From contig NZ_CP012836.1 of assembly GCF_001593605.1 (NCBI RefSeq), positions 3,290,501 through 3,354,500 on the forward strand: 64,000 nucleotides of DNA, read 5' to 3'. The DNA comes from Algoriphagus sanaruensis (GTDB lineage: Bacteria > Bacteroidota > Bacteroidia > Cytophagales > Cyclobacteriaceae). A model generated the notes under the pieces. It made no database searches, had not been told where the DNA came from, and worked only from the letters and a program-made list of their open reading frames with translations. Shown here in pieces: positions 1 to 9,195 of the stretch. Within the stretch, counting starts at the first letter, position 1. The number at the start of each line of letters is the position of its first letter. The translations under genes were made by a program, and so were the position numbers.

Positions 1-13
1 AACTTGACACATC

Positions 14-466
14 ATGAAAAGAGCCCAATTTACCTTAAGCCTGATTTTAGCTGGAATTGGGTTATGTTTTGCCCAAAGTCAATATGACGAAGAACTCGCC
101 AAGAAACTTGGAGCCGATGATTTTGGCATGAAAAAGTATGTGATGGCGTTTTTATTGAGAGGTGACCGTGTTTCAGAATACACTCCTGAGCAACGCTCTG
201 AAATCCAAGCAGGCCACATGGCAAACATTGGTCGGATGGCTGAAATCGGTAAATTGATCGTAGCCGGACCTTTTTTCGGAAATGACGACCTACGCGGTAT
301 ATACATTTTCGACGTCCAAACCCTCGAGGAAGCAAAAGCACTCACTGAAACTGACCCAGCCATCCAAGCCGGAGTCTTGAAAATGGATTTGAAAGAGTGG
401 TATGGCTCAGCCGCACTAATGTTGCTGCCGGAGATGTATCCGAAAGTCACCAAGCAGAGTTTTTAG
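14..466 (+). CDS. Exported YCII-domain protein
   Basis: A 150-residue protein with an N-terminal signal peptide (hydrophobic residues about 8-19, then FAQS) followed by one YCII-related domain of about 100 residues. The segment GHMANIGRMAEIGKLIVAGP and the later IYIFDVQTLEEAKALTETDP are typical of the YCII/dimeric alpha-beta barrel fold. The family is small and mostly of unknown function; some members are enzymes or ligand binders. Export to the periplasm is inferred from the signal peptide. The ATG lies 13 bases from the left edge, so upstream context is not visible. No operon partner is seen; the next gene is on the other strand. Confidence 0.8.
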   Translation: MKRAQFTLSLILAGIGLCFAQSQYDEELAKKLGADDFGMKKYVMAFLLRGDRVSEYTPEQRSEIQAGHMANIGRMAEIGKLIVAGPFFGNDDLRGIYIFDVQTLEEAKALTETDPAIQAGVLKMDLKEWYGSAALMLLPEMYPKVTKQSF

Positions 467-535
467 TGATCTGTTTTCAGTACCAGTCTTCAGTATTTCT
501 GTCCTGAACACTGGAGCTGGACACTTTCAACTGAA

Positions 536-3373
536 CTATCTCCCACAGATTTCCTTATACGCACAGTACGTGCACTTTTTCTCATCTTCTGTTTGATCAA
601 AAGGAACTTCGGGGTTAAAGATCTCAGCCAATAATCCACTTAATCCGCTTTCAAACTCGGCGGCAAAATCCCGGTAATCAGAAATTTCCTCTTTGTCCAT
701 GACCAAAAATGGACTGAACTGAGGATTGTAGATTTCCTTGATATTGAAAATTCCGGGTTTTAGAGGGAGCTGATTAGCTCGGTGCTCGTATTGATAGAAG
801 TAAGCATAGAGCAAGGTTTGCATGGCCGCCTTGTTTCGCTTGTCATCTTTCCGATCAAAAAGCGAAGCGATCGAACGCACAGTTTTGTTATCTTTTCCTG
901 TTTTATAATCCAACAATCGCACTACACTGTTTTTGATGTCCATGCGGTCAATTACGCCTTTGAGCGCGATTTCTAACTTGCCTTGAGCAGTTTCCACTGG
1001 AATCCCAGCCTGGTATTCTTTCTCCAAACCGATCACACGGAAAGGGCCATTCTTCTGATCGTAACTCAGGATTTCTTTGACAAATTTGATAAAAATCTCT
1101 CTCGCGATTACCAATTGCCCGCTCAGTTCCAATTCTTCACCATTTTCCTTTTTGTAAAACTTGCGAATGGCCTTATCCACAGCCTCGGGCACTTGAGGTA
1201 GCAAGCGATCAATAGTGTGAGAATCGATATCTCGGTGAGATTTGCCTTCTTCTACTTCATACAGGAATTCCAATGCGCTGTGTAAAAGCGTTCCGAAGGT
1301 CATCGGATCGATATCTGACACCACTTCTTCTTTTTCCTTCAAACTCGCCACATAGCGGAAATAAAATCGAAGTCGGCAGTCCAAATACATGGAAAGCGCT
1401 GAGGCGGAAAAACTTTTCTCATAGGGATTTTCCACCTCTTTCTTTACATAATTTGATAGCCGCTGTAAGATTTCAGGCGTCTTTTCCAAGGTGATCTCCT
1501 TACCGGGAGTCAATTGAACAGGAATCATCACCGTATCCGGCTTAGAGACATGAAGCTCTGCCTGCATCTGCTGCACAAATCGGCTGACTTCATTAGCTTT
1601 TCCCTGGTCAGCTGATGTCGTGTAAATCAGGTGAACCTCTTCTGCCCGATGCAAGAGACGGTAAAAGGTATAGGCATAAATCGCGTCATTCTGCTCCTGA
1701 ACAGGCAAACCAAAAGCCCGACGCAGGTTAAAAGGAATCATCGAATTGATTCCTCCTCCTGGAGGAAAGCTCCCCTCATTCACATCACAGATGATCACAC
1801 GGCGGAAGTCCAAGTTTCTTGACTCCAACACGCCCATAATCTGCAGACCCTGTAGAGGCTCTCCTTCAAAGGGTAATTTCAATTCCCGGAAGATCTGCCG
1901 AAACAGCTTCAGCACAAAGTCCATCTTCAATCCCTTGTCCTGGTTGGTTCGGAAAACTTCCTTCAATCGATTCAGCTGTTTGAAAGCTTGATACAAATAG
2001 CTGCGCTGAATGACATCTTCTTTCAGTTCCTGAGCCAAGTATTGGATGATTTCTCCCAAGTAATCAAAAAGATCCTGAGGTTCGACCTTCCGGAAAACAA
2101 GCTGAAATAGGGTCCCCTCTTTGGCTAAAGCTTCTACTGGAACATCCAAGAGATTATCCAGCTTGATCTTTTCTGAGATTTCCTCGGCAAATTCCGCATC
2201 CGAGGCTTTCAGGTAAGAAAATGAAAGCAAGTCAATAACCGGCTTGTGGTAAAAGATCACCCGACCATTTTTCCATTTCGCATATCGCTGCAAATCCAAT
2301 ACAGCATCCAAAAAGGCATAGATCGGCGCATTTCGGATGGGATAACCCATGGTCACGTTGAGCTTGGAAATCTCCTCAGGAAGCGTATGAAGGACCGGAA
2401 AAAGCAATTGCTCGTCAGGCAGGATAATCACCGTTTCTTCCAAGGCTTCTTCAGTCCCTACCTTTTCCAAAAGTTTCCCGACCAAGTTGGCTTGATTGGT
2501 TTTCAGCGGAATAGCATGCGTATGGATTACTGGGGCTTTTTGACTGATTTCAGCAGGGATTTCCTCCGGGAAAGTCTTTCCCAACACGGAATCTTTCTGG
2601 TAATCTCTGAAAAACAAACCCGCTTCCTGGAGTCGATCATCCAAGTAATAAGCATCCACATCCCAGTAAATCTCCGCCCCAAATTTCTTCACAAAGTGCT
2701 TGATCAGCTTTTCCTCGGTCAGGGTAAAGGCATTAAAACCCACAAAGACCACGTGCTTCTCAGGCTTTGCGATAAGGTTTGTATTTTCTGCCACCTGTCT
2801 GTACAATTGACCGGAATAGGCCAAACCCGCAGTGCGAAGTCTAGCCTGAAACTGATCATAGAGCTGGGCTAAAATCTGCCAAAATCTCAGGAAGCGCTCT
2901 TGTTCACTTTCATTCTGCCGCTCAAAAGCCTTCCAAAACTGTGAAATCAGCTCTTTTTGCTCCTCAGAGAGAAAACTTAAATCAGATTCAAATTCCTTGA
3001 TTTCGGCCAAATTTGTGTAAACGGTCTTGGCAGGAGCTAAAAACTGATCCAGGTCGTTAAAGTCTTTCAGGATCAATTCTCCCCAGAAATAAAAGCGGTC
3101 AAAGTCCTCCGGCTCGGTCTGAATCTGACGATACAACTTGTACAATTCAAAGATCAAAGTCAGCTCATCCGCAGGTGTGTTCCCCGCCAATCGGTAAAAC
3201 AGTTGCTCGATCGTGATCACCTCCGGCATCCAAACCGGCTCTTGGATCAATTCTCCCATGTATCGGGTGAAAAACAAGCCTGCACGTCGGTTGGGAAGGA
3301 CGACGGTGATTTCCTTCAGGTCTCGACCCGACTCGAGAATTTTCTGAGCAGTTTCTTTCAAAAATGGGTTCAT
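536..3373 (-). CDS. addB: AddB-like PD-(D/E)XK nuclease subunit of a recombination helicase-nuclease
   Basis: A 945-residue protein, the second gene of a two-gene operon with the UvrD-type helicase upstream (start and stop overlap by 4 bases, ATGA). The N-terminal half resembles the degenerate helicase half of AddB (VVLPNRRAGLFFTRYMGEL near the start). The C-terminal quarter is a RecB-family nuclease: LLDYKTGK near residue 820 supplies the metal-binding Asp and Lys. A Cys near residue 660 (MYLDCRLRFYFRY) together with C-x2-C-x5-C at the extreme C-terminus (CTYCAYKEIC) fits the 4Fe-4S cluster that staples AddB-type nuclease domains. The inferred role is processing of double-strand DNA ends with its partner, in the cytoplasm. 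The symbol is by family analogy; Bacteroidota annotations often say only PD-(D/E)XK nuclease family protein. Confidence 0.85.
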   Translation of the reverse strand: MNPFLKETAQKILESGRDLKEITVVLPNRRAGLFFTRYMGELIQEPVWMPEVITIEQLFYRLAGNTPADELTLIFELYKLYRQIQTEPEDFDRFYFWGELILKDFNDLDQFLAPAKTVYTNLAEIKEFESDLSFLSEEQKELISQFWKAFERQNESEQERFLRFWQILAQLYDQFQARLRTAGLAYSGQLYRQVAENTNLIAKPEKHVVFVGFNAFTLTEEKLIKHFVKKFGAEIYWDVDAYYLDDRLQEAGLFFRDYQKDSVLGKTFPEEIPAEISQKAPVIHTHAIPLKTNQANLVGKLLEKVGTEEALEETVIILPDEQLLFPVLHTLPEEISKLNVTMGYPIRNAPIYAFLDAVLDLQRYAKWKNGRVIFYHKPVIDLLSFSYLKASDAEFAEEISEKIKLDNLLDVPVEALAKEGTLFQLVFRKVEPQDLFDYLGEIIQYLAQELKEDVIQRSYLYQAFKQLNRLKEVFRTNQDKGLKMDFVLKLFRQIFRELKLPFEGEPLQGLQIMGVLESRNLDFRRVIICDVNEGSFPPGGGINSMIPFNLRRAFGLPVQEQNDAIYAYTFYRLLHRAEEVHLIYTTSADQGKANEVSRFVQQMQAELHVSKPDTVMIPVQLTPGKEITLEKTPEILQRLSNYVKKEVENPYEKSFSASALSMYLDCRLRFYFRYVASLKEKEEVVSDIDPMTFGTLLHSALEFLYEVEEGKSHRDIDSHTIDRLLPQVPEAVDKAIRKFYKKENGEELELSGQLVIAREIFIKFVKEILSYDQKNGPFRVIGLEKEYQAGIPVETAQGKLEIALKGVIDRMDIKNSVVRLLDYKTGKDNKTVRSIASLFDRKDDKRNKAAMQTLLYAYFYQYEHRANQLPLKPGIFNIKEIYNPQFSPFLVMDKEEISDYRDFAAEFESGLSGLLAEIFNPEVPFDQTEDEKKCTYCAYKEICGR

Positions 3374-6300
3374 ACTTCCAAAATTTCAGTGGGTTCGAGA
3401 TAGCACAAATAACCTTTAACCGGAAGTTGACTCAGTCTGGCAACCAAGCCCATGTATTCCTTGACTTGGCTTAGATGCGTTTCCCGCTTTTCTCCGGTTT
3501 TAAAATCAATGACCAAGGCTTTATCTTTTCCAATCAAGATTCGATCAGGCCGCTTTTGTGAACCACCGGGAAGCAAAATTCCCTGTTCGGAAAGCGACTG
3601 GTAGGCAGGACCAAACCAATCCTGAATCTGATCCAAGGCAAACAGCATTTCCAATTGCACCTTAACTTCCTCAGCCGTAGCCTCATCCCATCGTCCATCG
3701 AAGGTAAACTCTCGAAGCAATCTTAAGGCATCCTCCAAGCTTTGGGAATCGGCCAAGAGTTCGTGAATAATCACACCTAGCTTTCGCTGATTTCTGGCTT
3801 GAAGCCCATCTTCCGAAAAATCCCAGGCATAATTCCGCGTTTTGAGCTTTTCCTTCCAGTCCAAAATCTCCCATCGCAAGCCCAAAGAAGCTTTCGGCTT
3901 TTGATCTTTTGGAGGGATTTTCCTCCCCCATTCTCCCCAATCGAAGGTTTTCAATTCAGGATTCCAACCCTGATCGGATGGATCGGGAATATGAAAACCG
4001 GTAGAAAAGAGCGTGTAAAGCACATTTCCGGTTCGGTTGAGCATCACCCCTTTTTGACCTTTGGTAAAGTCCGAATAACCCCAAATCACCTCTTCCGAAC
4101 GGGTAAATGCCACATAGAGCATATTGAGTGAATCGAGGTACGCGAGTCGAACTTCGTCTTGGTAATAGTCTGAGAAGTGAGAATTTTTAAGTGCGGTTTG
4201 ATGCGTGAGGGGAATCACGGTTTCTAGATTTCCCAACTGATACGGTGCCCAAATCACCGGAGCCTGCTGTCCGGTAGCTACAATTCCCCAATCCAAAAAT
4301 GGCATAATTACGACTTTATACTGCAAGCCCTTGGACTTGTGAATCGTCAGGATGCGCATGGCATCGTGATCCTCGGGGATTTTCACCGTTCGCTTGCCCT
4401 TATTGAGCTCCCACCAATCGAGGAATCCCATCAAATCGGCTCGATTCTTTTTCACAAAATCAAACACCGCCTCCTTGAATCCGGAGACATACGCCAAGTC
4501 CTGCTGCTTTTCGGTAAAACCCAAAAAGGCCAAGCCCTCCTCCATCAGTTCAACCAAAGGAATCTGAAGAAGCCTGTTTTCCACAGAAAGCAGTTGAGCT
4601 TCCTTTTCCTTCAGTGCATCTGGCAGGGTATGCTGGTAAAAGAGCGAATGGCTGAGCTCGACCTCATGAAGCAGGGCATAATAGTGCCAAAGGGTCTTCA
4701 GCGCGACTTTATCCGAAGGATTATTCAAGTAGGTGAAAAAGGCCAAGAGGCATTTGACTGCGATAGATTTGTCGATAAAAAGAGATTCCTCTGAAAGCAC
4801 ATCAAAGCGATAACCCGAATCGGGATTTTCCCGATGGTAATTCATCAGGTAATCGGCGATTTCAGCTCCCTGCGCGTTTTTACGAACCAAAAAAGCAATG
4901 TCACTCAACCCATAGCCCTGATCCTGCAGCTGCATCACCAAGCCGGGCAGTTTGGACAAAACGGTTTCGTCCGCTTCATCTTCCTCTGGTTCCTCATCCT
5001 CGGACGAACTTCGAGAATTGCTCTTTTCGGTAAACTCCAGGTGAATTTTTCCCTGAAACTCGAGATCTTTTTTCTTCCGAGGCACTTTCTGAGTAACCTC
5101 TAAAAAGGCATCATTCAGCAGATTTTTGGAATCCACTGCGAAATTGTCCTCCATTCCCGACTGCATTAGCGAAGGCAACTGCTGAAACAAAGCATTATTG
5201 AAATCAATGATTCCGGGAAGGCTTCGGAAGTTGGTATCCAGGTTTTTTATATCGATTAAATCCTTGCGAATCTGCTGCTGAACTTCACTCAAAAGCAGTT
5301 CTAATTTTCCTCCTCTCCATCGGTAGATTGATTGCTTCACATCACCTACGAGCAAGTTAGTATTTCCTGAGGCTAGAGAGTTTTCGAGCAAAGGCCGAAA
5401 GCTTGACCATTGGAATTCGGAAGTATCCTGAAACTCATCGATAAGGAAGTGTCGGTACTGATTTCCTATTTTCTCATAGATAAAAGGCGCCTCGTTACCT
5501 TCCGTAATTTGTTTGAGAAAGTCATTGACATCCGAAATCAGCAGGATGCTTTCCTCGTCTTTCAAATCCCGAAGCTCCAAAATCAAATCTCGGAAAACCC
5601 CAAAAGCATTCAGATTACGCTGCAAAGCGGAGAGGGTATTCCAGTGAAGGACCTTTTCTGGCAAACTCATTAGCAAATCTCTCAATCCTGCATCTGCAGC
5701 CGATGTAATTGCATTAGCTAGTGGGTTCTTTTTTCCAGTAAACCAAGTTTCAGATTCCGGAATCTTATCCAATTGCTTCTCTGAAGGAGCCGTAAACGGC
5801 AAGTCTTTTTTCCCCAACTTGGACAATCGCACCACAAAATTGTTTGTACCTCCTCCACCTGAGAAATCCGTCCACTCCAAACCAAACTGTGCCCGAATCG
5901 CCTCTGCCTTTTCTCGCATTTCTTCTGCCTCGGCGATCAGTTTTCGACGCTCAGTATGCAGTTGCTTCCGAAATTCTCCCAAAAAACCTTCCTGAGCCAC
6001 ACTTTCCTGGAAAAGTGATCTGAACGCTTTAAACCGTTCCTGAAAAATCTCCCGACCTAAGCCTTTGATGCCGTTTCGAATATCCCAAGTTTTTCCATCC
6101 TCGATCTGTTCCTCGGCATAGCCGATCAGCCAAGCTCGGAGATTTTTATCCTGAGCCACCTTCTCCACGATCCGATCCACCAATCGCTCCAAGACCGCAT
6201 CGGTATCCATCTCCAAGTCAAACTTGGCCTGAAGGTCCATTTCCCTCGCGAAGGATCGGATGACTTTTTGGAAAAAAGAATCAATCGTACTGACCGAAAA

Positions 6301-6618
6301 ATACCCATACCCATGAAGAATGCTCAAAAGCGTCTCTCGGGCCCTGCTTTGCAATTGCTGTTCGTCTAGTTTGAGGTGCTTCATCAGCTCCTGATCCAAA
6401 AACTCATCGGCTTTCACATGCTGACTCATTTGCTCCAGCACTTCCAAAATCCGCTCCTTCATCTCGGCAGTTGCTTTATTGGTAAAGGTCACAGCTAAAA
6501 TCTGCTTAAAGCCTGACCTTGGATTTTGCAAAGCCAACTTGAGGTATTCCAGCGTGAGCGTGTAGGTCTTGCCCGAGCCTGCGGAGGATTTGTAGATGAT
6601 GAAAGGTTTCTGGTTCAT
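3370..6618 (-). CDS. addA: AddA-like UvrD-family helicase with C-terminal nuclease domain
   Basis: A 1082-residue superfamily 1A helicase. Walker A is at residues 9-18 (SSAGSGKTYT), followed by VTFTNKATAEMKER (motif Ia); Walker B and motif II are in DEFQDTSEFQW near residue 395, motif III in GDVKQSIYRWRGG, and motifs V/VI in TIHKSKGLQYKVV and LYVAFTRSEE. The C-terminus carries a RecB-like nuclease motif (RILIGKDKALVIDFKTG), so the protein combines motor and nuclease as in AddA/RecB. It is the first gene of the pair and overlaps the AddB-like gene by 4 bases, implying translational coupling. The inferred job is resection of double-strand breaks for RecA loading. The ATG is 157 bases from the divergent alpha-glucuronidase gene. 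Confidence 0.88.
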   Translation of the reverse strand: MNQKPFIIYKSSAGSGKTYTLTLEYLKLALQNPRSGFKQILAVTFTNKATAEMKERILEVLEQMSQHVKADEFLDQELMKHLKLDEQQLQSRARETLLSILHGYGYFSVSTIDSFFQKVIRSFAREMDLQAKFDLEMDTDAVLERLVDRIVEKVAQDKNLRAWLIGYAEEQIEDGKTWDIRNGIKGLGREIFQERFKAFRSLFQESVAQEGFLGEFRKQLHTERRKLIAEAEEMREKAEAIRAQFGLEWTDFSGGGGTNNFVVRLSKLGKKDLPFTAPSEKQLDKIPESETWFTGKKNPLANAITSAADAGLRDLLMSLPEKVLHWNTLSALQRNLNAFGVFRDLILELRDLKDEESILLISDVNDFLKQITEGNEAPFIYEKIGNQYRHFLIDEFQDTSEFQWSSFRPLLENSLASGNTNLLVGDVKQSIYRWRGGKLELLLSEVQQQIRKDLIDIKNLDTNFRSLPGIIDFNNALFQQLPSLMQSGMEDNFAVDSKNLLNDAFLEVTQKVPRKKKDLEFQGKIHLEFTEKSNSRSSSEDEEPEEDEADETVLSKLPGLVMQLQDQGYGLSDIAFLVRKNAQGAEIADYLMNYHRENPDSGYRFDVLSEESLFIDKSIAVKCLLAFFTYLNNPSDKVALKTLWHYYALLHEVELSHSLFYQHTLPDALKEKEAQLLSVENRLLQIPLVELMEEGLAFLGFTEKQQDLAYVSGFKEAVFDFVKKNRADLMGFLDWWELNKGKRTVKIPEDHDAMRILTIHKSKGLQYKVVIMPFLDWGIVATGQQAPVIWAPYQLGNLETVIPLTHQTALKNSHFSDYYQDEVRLAYLDSLNMLYVAFTRSEEVIWGYSDFTKGQKGVMLNRTGNVLYTLFSTGFHIPDPSDQGWNPELKTFDWGEWGRKIPPKDQKPKASLGLRWEILDWKEKLKTRNYAWDFSEDGLQARNQRKLGVIIHELLADSQSLEDALRLLREFTFDGRWDEATAEEVKVQLEMLFALDQIQDWFGPAYQSLSEQGILLPGGSQKRPDRILIGKDKALVIDFKTGEKRETHLSQVKEYMGLVARLSQLPVKGYLCYLEPTEILEV

Positions 6619-6774
6619 GTGTCAAAAAGTAACAGATCGAAGATAGGAAAGCAGGACCTTTTTCCTAAAACAAAAAGACCACAGTGACGAATATTGTCAG
6701 GAATCGAATGCTTAAAACCAATTGGAATTCCTTTGCTTTTTGGCCATTTTCAACCCCTCGAAACTGATAAACCC

Positions 6775-8934
6775 ATGAAGAAATACCTGATTCTAGCGCT
6801 CTTGCTGATTTTTTCGTTGCAAAATTTTGCAAAAGACGGCTACGAACTTTGGCTCGACTACCGACCAATCGAAAATTCAATAATGCGCTCGGAAGCAGAT
6901 CAGCTTTTCTCAGGCATCTTCTTTTTTGGAAAAAACCCCACCTACGAAGCCATCGAAAAAGAGCTTCAGCTCGCTGCTCCCAAAATGACTGGAAAAGCAC
7001 CAGTATTTTCTTCAGAGCGTCTGAATCAAACCCAAATTTGGCTGGGAACACGCGAAGAACTCGCACAAGTCCTTGGTCTTCAAAACCAAATTGATATTCG
7101 GAATCTCGGTCAAGATGGCTACTGGATGGGACCGGTGGTTTTTCAGGGAAAGACTTACTTTACGATTGTGGGCAATCGGCCTGTAGGTGTTCTTTATGGA
7201 GTTTTTGACTGGCTCAAAAGCCTACAAAGCGGAAGTTTTGACTTGAATAAAGTAAAAATGGAAAGCCCGAAAATCCAGCTTCGCATGCTCAACCATTGGG
7301 ATAATCTGGACCGAACGGTAGAGCGAGGCTATGCAGGCTTTTCGATTTGGGACTGGCACCGCCTACCCGGTTACATCGACCCAAGATACATTGACTATGC
7401 CCGTGCCAATGCCAGTATTGGAATCAATGCGGTTTCCCTAACCAATGTGAATGCCAATGCAAGGATCTTGACCTCGGACTTTATGAAAAAGGCCATGGTG
7501 CTGGCCGATATCTTCCGACCGTATGGGATCAAAGTTTTTCTAACCGCGCGATTCTCCGCTCCCATCGAAATCGGAGGGCTCAAAACCGCCGATCCGCTCG
7601 ATCCGGAGGTGATTGCTTTCTGGAAAAAGAAGACCGACGAAATGTATCAGCACATCCCCGATTTTGGAGGATACCTCGTCAAGGCAAATTCCGAAGGGCA
7701 GCCCGGGCCGCATGAATACCAGCGAACGCATGCCGAAGGTGCCAATATGCTTGCCGCTGCTTTGGCCCCGCATGGCGGAGTGTTAATCTGGAGGGCTTTT
7801 GTCTATTCTCACGAAATTGACGAAGACCGCCACAAGCAAGCCAATCTAGAATTTGTGCCTTTGGATGGAAAATTCCGTGAGAATGTGATCATTCAGGTCA
7901 AAAATGGGGCGATTGACTTCCAGCCAAGGGAACCTTTCCACCCACTTTTTGGCGCAGTGAAGCAAACCAATCTGGGAGTTGAGTTTCAAATCACTCAAGA
8001 GTACCTCGGTCAGGCTACCCAGCTGGTCTTCCTTTCTCCTATGTGGGAAGAAGTGCTACGAAGCAAAACCTTCCGTCCTACACCAACCTCTACCGTGGCT
8101 GGAATTGTGGACGGTTCGGACTCCGGTCAAAGGCTCACCCTCATGGCTGGCGTGTCCAATATCGGCACAGATCGCAACTGGACGGGGCATCTCTTTGGCC
8201 AGGCCAACTGGTATTCTTTCGGGCGGTTGACTTGGGATCCTTACTTGAGTTCGGAGCAGATCGCTGAGGAATGGACCAAGCTAACCTTTGGTCAAAATCC
8301 CGAAAATCTGGTCAAAATCAAGGAAATCATGCTCGATTCCCACGAAGCCGCTGTCAACTACATGACTCCGCTTGGCTTGCATCACATCATGGGCTGGGAT
8401 CATCACTACGGCCCGGGACCTTGGGTGACCGGAGGAAGAGCGGATTGGACTGCGCTTTATTATCACCGTGCAGATAGTTTGGGAATTGGTTTTGATCGCA
8501 CTTTTACGGGAAGCAAAGCTTTGGAACAATACGCGCCAGAGATCATCAGAGCTTGGTCCGACTCGGAACAGATTCCTGAGAAATACCTGCTTTGGTTTCA
8601 TCACCTGTCTTGGGACTACACCATGAAATCCGGAAAAACACTTTGGAAAGAAATCGGACTTCACTACGATCAAGGGGTAAAAAGTGCTCGAAAAATGAAA
8701 AGCACTTGGGAAACCCTCAATGGTGCGATCGATCCAGTGCAATATTCCCATGTGAGTCAATTACTTGAAATCCAAGTCCAAGAAGCCGAATGGTGGAGAA
8801 ATGCCTGTCTGCTGTATTTTCAATCCATATCCAAAAGACCATTTCCAAGCGAAATCGAACAGCCCGAAGGAGATTTGGAGTATTACAAAAGCTTGAGATT
8901 TCCTACAGCGCCAGGAATTCGGCCGAAGTGGTAG
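6775..8934 (+). CDS. aguA: Periplasmic alpha-glucuronidase, GH67
   Basis: A 719-residue enzyme of glycoside hydrolase family 67, which removes 4-O-methyl-glucuronic acid from xylan-derived oligosaccharides. The hallmark KANSEGQPGP motif near residue 303 carries the Glu assigned as general acid in this family; further GH67 segments are GGVLIWRAFVYSH and LGLHHIMGWDHHYGPGPW. A signal peptide (KKYLILALLLIFSLQNFA) argues for the ATG at 6775 instead of an in-frame start 81 bases upstream, and for a periplasmic location. No SusC/D pair or xylanase is in the window, so it appears isolated here. A 13-bp perfect hairpin follows the stop codon almost at once. Confidence 0.93.
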   Translation: MKKYLILALLLIFSLQNFAKDGYELWLDYRPIENSIMRSEADQLFSGIFFFGKNPTYEAIEKELQLAAPKMTGKAPVFSSERLNQTQIWLGTREELAQVLGLQNQIDIRNLGQDGYWMGPVVFQGKTYFTIVGNRPVGVLYGVFDWLKSLQSGSFDLNKVKMESPKIQLRMLNHWDNLDRTVERGYAGFSIWDWHRLPGYIDPRYIDYARANASIGINAVSLTNVNANARILTSDFMKKAMVLADIFRPYGIKVFLTARFSAPIEIGGLKTADPLDPEVIAFWKKKTDEMYQHIPDFGGYLVKANSEGQPGPHEYQRTHAEGANMLAAALAPHGGVLIWRAFVYSHEIDEDRHKQANLEFVPLDGKFRENVIIQVKNGAIDFQPREPFHPLFGAVKQTNLGVEFQITQEYLGQATQLVFLSPMWEEVLRSKTFRPTPTSTVAGIVDGSDSGQRLTLMAGVSNIGTDRNWTGHLFGQANWYSFGRLTWDPYLSSEQIAEEWTKLTFGQNPENLVKIKEIMLDSHEAAVNYMTPLGLHHIMGWDHHYGPGPWVTGGRADWTALYYHRADSLGIGFDRTFTGSKALEQYAPEIIRAWSDSEQIPEKYLLWFHHLSWDYTMKSGKTLWKEIGLHYDQGVKSARKMKSTWETLNGAIDPVQYSHVSQLLEIQVQEAEWWRNACLLYFQSISKRPFPSEIEQPEGDLEYYKSLRFPTAPGIRPKW

Positions 8935-8935
8935 A

Positions 8936-8966
8936 AGTGCCTCGAAATATGCAATTTCGAGGCACT
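8936..8966. repeat. Perfect 13-bp hairpin just after the alpha-glucuronidase gene
   Basis: AGTGCCTCGAAAT pairs exactly with ATTTCGAGGCACT across a 5-nt loop. It has no T-run on the plus strand, so it is either a weak terminator or one of the CCTCGA...TCGAGG hairpins also seen near 9166, 42055, 42100 and 57118. The gap up to 9186 holds two further small inverted repeats (TCAGATT/AATCTGA and TTCTCAAG/CTTGAGAA) and the terminator at 9051-9081, with no gene visible. Confidence 0.7.
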
Positions 8967-9050
8967 ATATTCAGATTTTGAATCTGATCGATCAAGACTT
9001 CGGGTTCAAAATCCGTTGATAAGTTCTCAAGATTGCAAACCTTGAGAAGC

Positions 9051-9081
9051 AAAAAAAATCCTGCTTCCGAAGAAGCAGGAT
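9051..9081 (-). terminator. Intrinsic terminator of the FAD/Fe-S oxidoreductase gene
   Basis: On the minus strand ATCCTGCTTC, a TTCG tetraloop and GAAGCAGGAT form a perfect 10-bp stem followed by eight T residues. It lies about 105 bases past the stop codon of the oxidoreductase. The plus strand has no matching T-run after the stem, so termination should be mainly from the right. Confidence 0.9.
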
Positions 9082-9165
9082 AAAAGAATCTGAGGTACTG
9101 TAATTCAGCCGAAGGCTGTATTTCTATTTTATTTCAACAGTTTTTCCAAGCTAAATATCGACTGA

Positions 9166-9195
9166 AACCTTCGAGGTCTTAAATCCTCAAAGGTT
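9166..9195. repeat. REP-like hairpin overlapping a gene end
   Basis: AACCTTCGAGG and CCTCAAAGGTT pair over an 8-nt loop with one mismatch. The hairpin covers the stop codon of the oxidoreductase. It shares the CCTT-GAGG / CCTC-AAGG design with hairpins at 42055-42086 and 57118-57142. Confidence 0.55.

Noticed and set aside
2246..2872. A 208-codon open frame on the plus strand inside the AddB-like gene
   Set aside because: It is antisense to strong nuclease-subunit coding sequence, shows no family resemblance and has no promoter or neighbours.
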